This document shows, one piece after another, positions 13,388 through 15,601 of a DNA stretch of 15,601 nt (the first letter of the stretch is position 1; the number at the start of each line of letters is the position of its first letter). This stretch comes from an uncultured Ruminococcus sp. (GTDB taxonomy: Bacteria > Bacillota > Clostridia > Oscillospirales > Ruminococcaceae): positions 1 through 15,601 of the forward strand of contig UQXS01000031.1 in assembly GCA_900545125.1 (NCBI GenBank), in the 5' to 3' direction. The notes under the pieces are model-generated. The model had not been told where the DNA came from. It did no database searches and saw only the letters and a program-made list of their open reading frames with translations. The translations under genes were made by a program, and so were the position numbers.

Positions 13388-13813
13388 TCAATTTATTTCA
13401 AGACGTTTTGAGACTGGTTCTTCCTGCTTTTTCTTGGGAAGATCAACGGTCAGGATGCCGTTTTTGTATTCTGCATTGATCTGCTCAGTGTTTACGTCAG
13501 AAATATCGAAACTTCTTTTGTAAGTTCCGAAACTGCGTTCACGGCGGATATAGTTGTTCTTTTCGTCTTTATTTTCGCTGCTGCTGCGGCGTTCGGCTGA
13601 TATAACCAGATAAGAACCGTTTATATCCAGATCAATATCGCTTTTCTCAAAGCCCGGAAGTTCTGATTCCAGCACATATTTGTCGCCCTCGTCTCTTATA
13701 TCGGTGCGGCATGAGCAGACAGAGGAGTGATCTCCGAAAAAGTTTCTGTCAAAATCATTGAACAGATTGAAAATATCGTAATTACTGCGTGAAAACGGTG
13801 TAAGTCCGTACAT
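13388..13813 (-). CDS. Small heat-shock protein, Hsp20/alpha-crystallin family
   Basis: 141-residue holdase chaperone that binds unfolding proteins without ATP. The N-terminal arm carries FNLFNDFDRNFF; the alpha-crystallin domain spans about 36-127, with the family signature AEYKNGILTVDLPKK (114-128) and ELPGFEKSDI (51-60). The C-terminus RLEIN provides the I-x-I-like motif used in oligomer assembly. Cys33 and Cys35 are unusual but have no known role. The start is fixed by GGAGG seven bases before the ATG. No CIRCE element is upstream. In its place is a 163-bp foldback (13843-14005), leaving only 17 bases between that element and the ribosome site. Confidence 0.94.
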   Translation of the reverse strand: MYGLTPFSRSNYDIFNLFNDFDRNFFGDHSSVCSCRTDIRDEGDKYVLESELPGFEKSDIDLDINGSYLVISAERRSSSENKDEKNNYIRRERSFGTYKRSFDISDVNTEQINAEYKNGILTVDLPKKKQEEPVSKRLEIN

Positions 13814-13842
13814 AATAATACCTCCATTAATGTTTGATATTC

Positions 13843-14005
13843 AGAGCCTGTATTTATAGGATAAGCTGCACGTTTTTTCGGCAAATTTTGCCGATTGCTG
13901 CGTTGAAAAAGCTCATCATACGACAGTATGTTTTCGCCTTTTCGTCTTGTAATCGACAAAATTATGCTCGAAAATCCGCACACCTTCCCTATGAATATAG
14001 GCTCT
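13843..14005. repeat. 163-bp foldback element (near-complete imperfect palindrome)
   Basis: The whole segment folds on itself about 13924. The outer arms 13843-13860 and 13988-14005 pair over all 18 positions, two of them G-T. Inward there is pairing in blocks, for example 13884-13890 with 13957-13963, 13892-13896 with 13951-13955, and 13905-13909 with 13939-13943. The centre is CATAC-GACA-GTATG (13917-13930). By hand I count roughly 60 pairs along arms of about 79 bases. The left arm also carries its own palindrome, CGGCAAATTTTGCCG (13879-13893). There is no coding sequence I trust inside. It could be a MITE-like mobile repeat, a transcribed structured RNA, or a terminator for dpaAB. Confidence 0.85.
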
Positions 14006-14008
14006 TAT

Positions 14009-14014
14009 ATTATA
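14009..14014 (-). promoter_or_regulatory. Possible -10 box for hsp20
   Basis: TATAAT on the minus strand (14014-14009), just outside the right end of the foldback. The -35 position (TGTATC) is poor. If used, the hsp20 leader would contain the whole foldback. A rival -10, TATAAA, sits inside the element's left end (13858-13853), with TTGCCG at an over-long 20-base spacing. Confidence 0.25.
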
Positions 14015-14044
14015 TACGGATAATCCGGTTTGATACACTATTTT

Positions 14045-14641
14045 TTAATTTTTTGAATGATATATAAGAGGCCGGAGCTGTATCCCGTTCATGGCTGCTT
14101 CTGCTGCCTGCGGGATCATGCCGAATTCAGCTACGAGGGAAGCAGGCTTATTTATCCAGTCGTCCTGGAGCATAGGCACGAAGTAGTAATTTTTTCTGTT
14201 GAAGAGTTCACCCAGATTTTTCGCCGAACCAAGAAGAGAATCGTTTGATGCAATAGCAAGCAGGACAGGTTTTCCGCTGCGCAGATGAGATTTTACCGCC
14301 ATTGTCACAACGGTATCCGTGATGCCGTTAGCCAGTTTTGCCACTGTATTTGAAGTACAGGGAGCGACGATCATCAGATCGGTCAATCCTTTCGGCCCGA
14401 TAGGTTCTGCGCCGTCGATGTTGGTTATGACATCAGTACCGCAGATATCACGTAGTTTCCGGATATTATCTTCTGCTGTTCCGAAGCGTGTGTTGACAGA
14501 AGCGGAATGTTCCGACATTATTGGCAGAAGATCCGCGCCCATATCCACGAGTATGCGAGCCTGTTCAAAGCTGCGTTCAAAGGTGCAGAATGAGGCAGTC
14601 AGAGCGTATCCGATTTTAAGACCCTTTAATATCTCAGCCAT
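14045..14641 (-). CDS. dpaB: Dipicolinate synthase subunit B (SpoVFB)
   Basis: 198-residue flavoprotein-type subunit. With DpaA it converts the lysine-pathway intermediate dihydroxytetrahydropicolinate to dipicolinic acid in the mother cell of a sporulating bacterium; the acid is then loaded into the spore core. Visible marks are IGYALTASFCTF (10-21), DLMIVAPCTSNTVAKLANG (88-106), LAIASNDSLLGSAKN (128-142) and YFVPMLQDD (153-161), all typical of SpoVFB. Its length matches the Bacillus protein (about 200). It overlaps dpaA by eight bases, with AAGGAG inside dpaA. The asd-dapG-dapA genes that follow spoVFAB in Bacillus are absent; the foldback and hsp20 come next. Confidence 0.95.
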   Translation of the reverse strand: MAEILKGLKIGYALTASFCTFERSFEQARILVDMGADLLPIMSEHSASVNTRFGTAEDNIRKLRDICGTDVITNIDGAEPIGPKGLTDLMIVAPCTSNTVAKLANGITDTVVTMAVKSHLRSGKPVLLAIASNDSLLGSAKNLGELFNRKNYYFVPMLQDDWINKPASLVAEFGMIPQAAEAAMNGIQLRPLIYHSKN

Positions 14642-15497
14642 TGTTGCTCTCCTTTCCCGAGAGAATGCCGCTTACTGTTTCGGCAATGATCTCTCCTGAT
14701 GTTATGGGAGCTGTTTTTCCCGGAAGCCCCAGTGCCCAGATTGCTTTTATGCCGAGTTCTGCGGCAGCGTCAAAGTCGATGCCCCCCGGTTTGGATGCCA
14801 GATCAATGAAAAGTGTTTTTTCATCAAAGCGGCTGAGTAGTTCGCTGTCAAAGATAATGTGCGGAACGGTATTGAAAACCAGAGCATAGTTGTTTTCCAT
14901 ATTGTCGGTGCAGATTGATTTTATGCCGTGGATGCGTGCATTTGCAGCTCCTTTGGCGTTGTGAACTGCTGCGGTCACGTCAGCGCCGAATCCCTTGAGT
15001 ATCTCTGCAAGAGCTCTGCCGATCCTGCCCATGCCCACAATGAGAACACGGAGACCGCTTAAAGTCACGGGAAGTTCCGTAAGGGCGATCTGAACCGCCC
15101 CCTCGGCGGTGGGAATGGAATTTTTCAGGTTGAGATCTTCACATTCCATGTAATCGTATATTTCAAAGTTTTTGAAAGTTTCACGCAGATGTTTGTTGGT
15201 TTTTCCTGCGAAAATAATTCCGTTTGGTTTAATGAGTTTTTTTACATCTTCGGGAGAGAGTTTTCCGCCGAAGCAGGGGGTGCTTATCATTCCTGCTTCG
15301 TCCAGCGGAGGAACGGGCAGGACAGCGCAGTCAAAGGAGGCGTTGTCTGTTATTTGTACAAACGGCGGACTTCCTGCCGGAATAAGTTCTTCATCAAAGC
15401 CTGTTATGCCGGTCTCGTATGTGTCTGAAAGGCGGCGGGCACAGTAGACCTGTCGCATATCGCCGCCGGCAATAAGTATTTTAAGCTTGCTTTTCAT
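14634..15497 (-). CDS. dpaA: Dipicolinate synthase subunit A (SpoVFA)
   Basis: 287-residue dehydrogenase-type subunit of dipicolinate synthase. An N-terminal KILIAGGDMRQVYCARRL (6-23) is followed by a central Rossmann motif, VLIVGMGRIGRALAEIL (151-167), for NAD(P)H. Conserved SpoVFA segments are FNTVPHIIF (208-216), IDLASKPGG (231-239) and ALGLPGKTAPITSGEI (255-270). I start it at the ATG at 15497, with GGAG six bases upstream; the frame is open to 15584 but the extra 29 residues show no family match and cross the leader hairpin and promoter region. Expression is expected in the mother cell late in sporulation. The presence of dpaAB strongly suggests a spore former. Confidence 0.95.
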   Translation of the reverse strand: MKSKLKILIAGGDMRQVYCARRLSDTYETGITGFDEELIPAGSPPFVQITDNASFDCAVLPVPPLDEAGMISTPCFGGKLSPEDVKKLIKPNGIIFAGKTNKHLRETFKNFEIYDYMECEDLNLKNSIPTAEGAVQIALTELPVTLSGLRVLIVGMGRIGRALAEILKGFGADVTAAVHNAKGAANARIHGIKSICTDNMENNYALVFNTVPHIIFDSELLSRFDEKTLFIDLASKPGGIDFDAAAELGIKAIWALGLPGKTAPITSGEIIAETVSGILSGKESNNG

Positions 15498-15512
15498 AAT
15501 GATCTCCATTCT

Positions 15513-15525
15513 GCCGCCATGCGGC
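15513..15525. repeat. Small GC-rich hairpin in the dpaA leader
   Basis: GCCGC (15513-15517), CAT, GCGGC (15521-15525): a perfect five-base stem ending six bases upstream of the dpaA ribosome site and preceded on the minus strand by a run of A. It may influence translation initiation. Confidence 0.35.
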
Positions 15526-15547
15526 GATTTTTTTTCAAATACCATTT

Positions 15548-15575
15548 CATTATATGAAAAGCGAGCCAAAGATGT
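15548..15575 (-). promoter_or_regulatory. Candidate sporulation (sigma-K-like) promoter of dpaAB
   Basis: On the minus strand AC (15575-15574) is followed after 17 bases by CATATAATG (15556-15548). This fits the sigma-K pattern AC-N16/17-CATANNNTA except for G at the last base. The same site contains TATAAT, but the base pairs 16-18 upstream do not resemble TTGACA. Sigma-K control of spoVFAB is known in Bacillus; here it is an inference. Confidence 0.35.
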
Positions 15576-15601
15576 GAGTTGCATATGCTGACAATCTTAG
15601 T

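Noticed and set aside
13696..13983. 95-codon minus-strand frame running through the foldback and into hsp20
   Set aside because: It overlaps the start of hsp20 in another frame, has no ribosome site, and most of its first half is simply translation of the palindromic element.
15498..15584. N-terminal extension of dpaA
   Set aside because: No ribosome site for the upstream codons, no family match, and the region holds a hairpin and likely promoter.
1..15601. CRISPR arrays, tRNA/rRNA genes, transposases, integrases and toxin-antitoxin pairs
   Set aside because: None seen; no spaced direct repeats, no cloverleaf or rRNA signature, and all substantial coding regions are accounted for by the genes listed.

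Overview
The window looks like chromosomal DNA of a Gram-positive, endospore-forming clostridium, most likely Ruminococcus or a close relative in the Oscillospiraceae. The evidence is a CIRCE-controlled groESL operon, strong AGGAGG ribosome sites, TTGACA-N17-TATAAT promoters often with a TGG in front of the -10 box, an intact dipicolinate synthase pair (dpaAB), and a Bacillus-type decarboxylase/holB/ricT gene order. The genus is an inference; no rRNA or tRNA gene is present to confirm it.

Layout. (1) At 1-316 a partial yajC runs off the left edge on the minus strand, divergent from groES-groEL (625-2568), which has a perfect CIRCE operator at 564-590. (2) A two-gene membrane operon follows (2714-4017): a short formate/nitrite-type channel (FNT) and a CmpB-type membrane protein. 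It ends at a very strong hairpin, probably bidirectional, at 4096-4138. (3) Convergent to it is a minus-strand operon (8088 down to 4169): an FAD enzyme resembling UDP-galactopyranose mutase, a GtrA flippase-like protein and a large polytopic protein that looks like a GT-C glycosyltransferase. This may be a cell-surface glycan module. (4) From a consensus promoter at 8391-8419 a plus-strand operon of seven genes runs to 13335: a small coiled-coil protein, an overlapping sigma region-4-like protein without region 2, an Orn/Lys/Arg-decarboxylase-family PLP enzyme, holB (DNA polymerase III delta prime), ricT, queH and a YbaK/EbsC tRNA deacylase. Three of its six junctions overlap. It keeps part of the Bacillus yaaO-tmk-yaaQ-yaaR-holB-yaaT order but lacks tmk, yaaQ and yaaR. 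(5) Convergent again on the minus strand are dpaA-dpaB (15497 down to 14045) and an hsp20 gene (13813 down to 13388).

The most unusual non-coding feature lies between dpaB and hsp20. Bases 13843-14005 form a nearly full-length foldback: one imperfect 163-bp palindrome with 18-bp outer arms that pair throughout, and roughly 60 pairs in total by hand count. It could be a MITE-like mobile repeat, a structured RNA, or both. It fills almost all the space in which an hsp20 promoter would be expected.

No CRISPR array, transposase, integrase, phage structural gene, tRNA or rRNA gene was seen. Most of the window is housekeeping core. The best candidates for something undescribed are the coiled-coil/region-4 pair, the FAD-GtrA-GT-C module and the 163-bp foldback.
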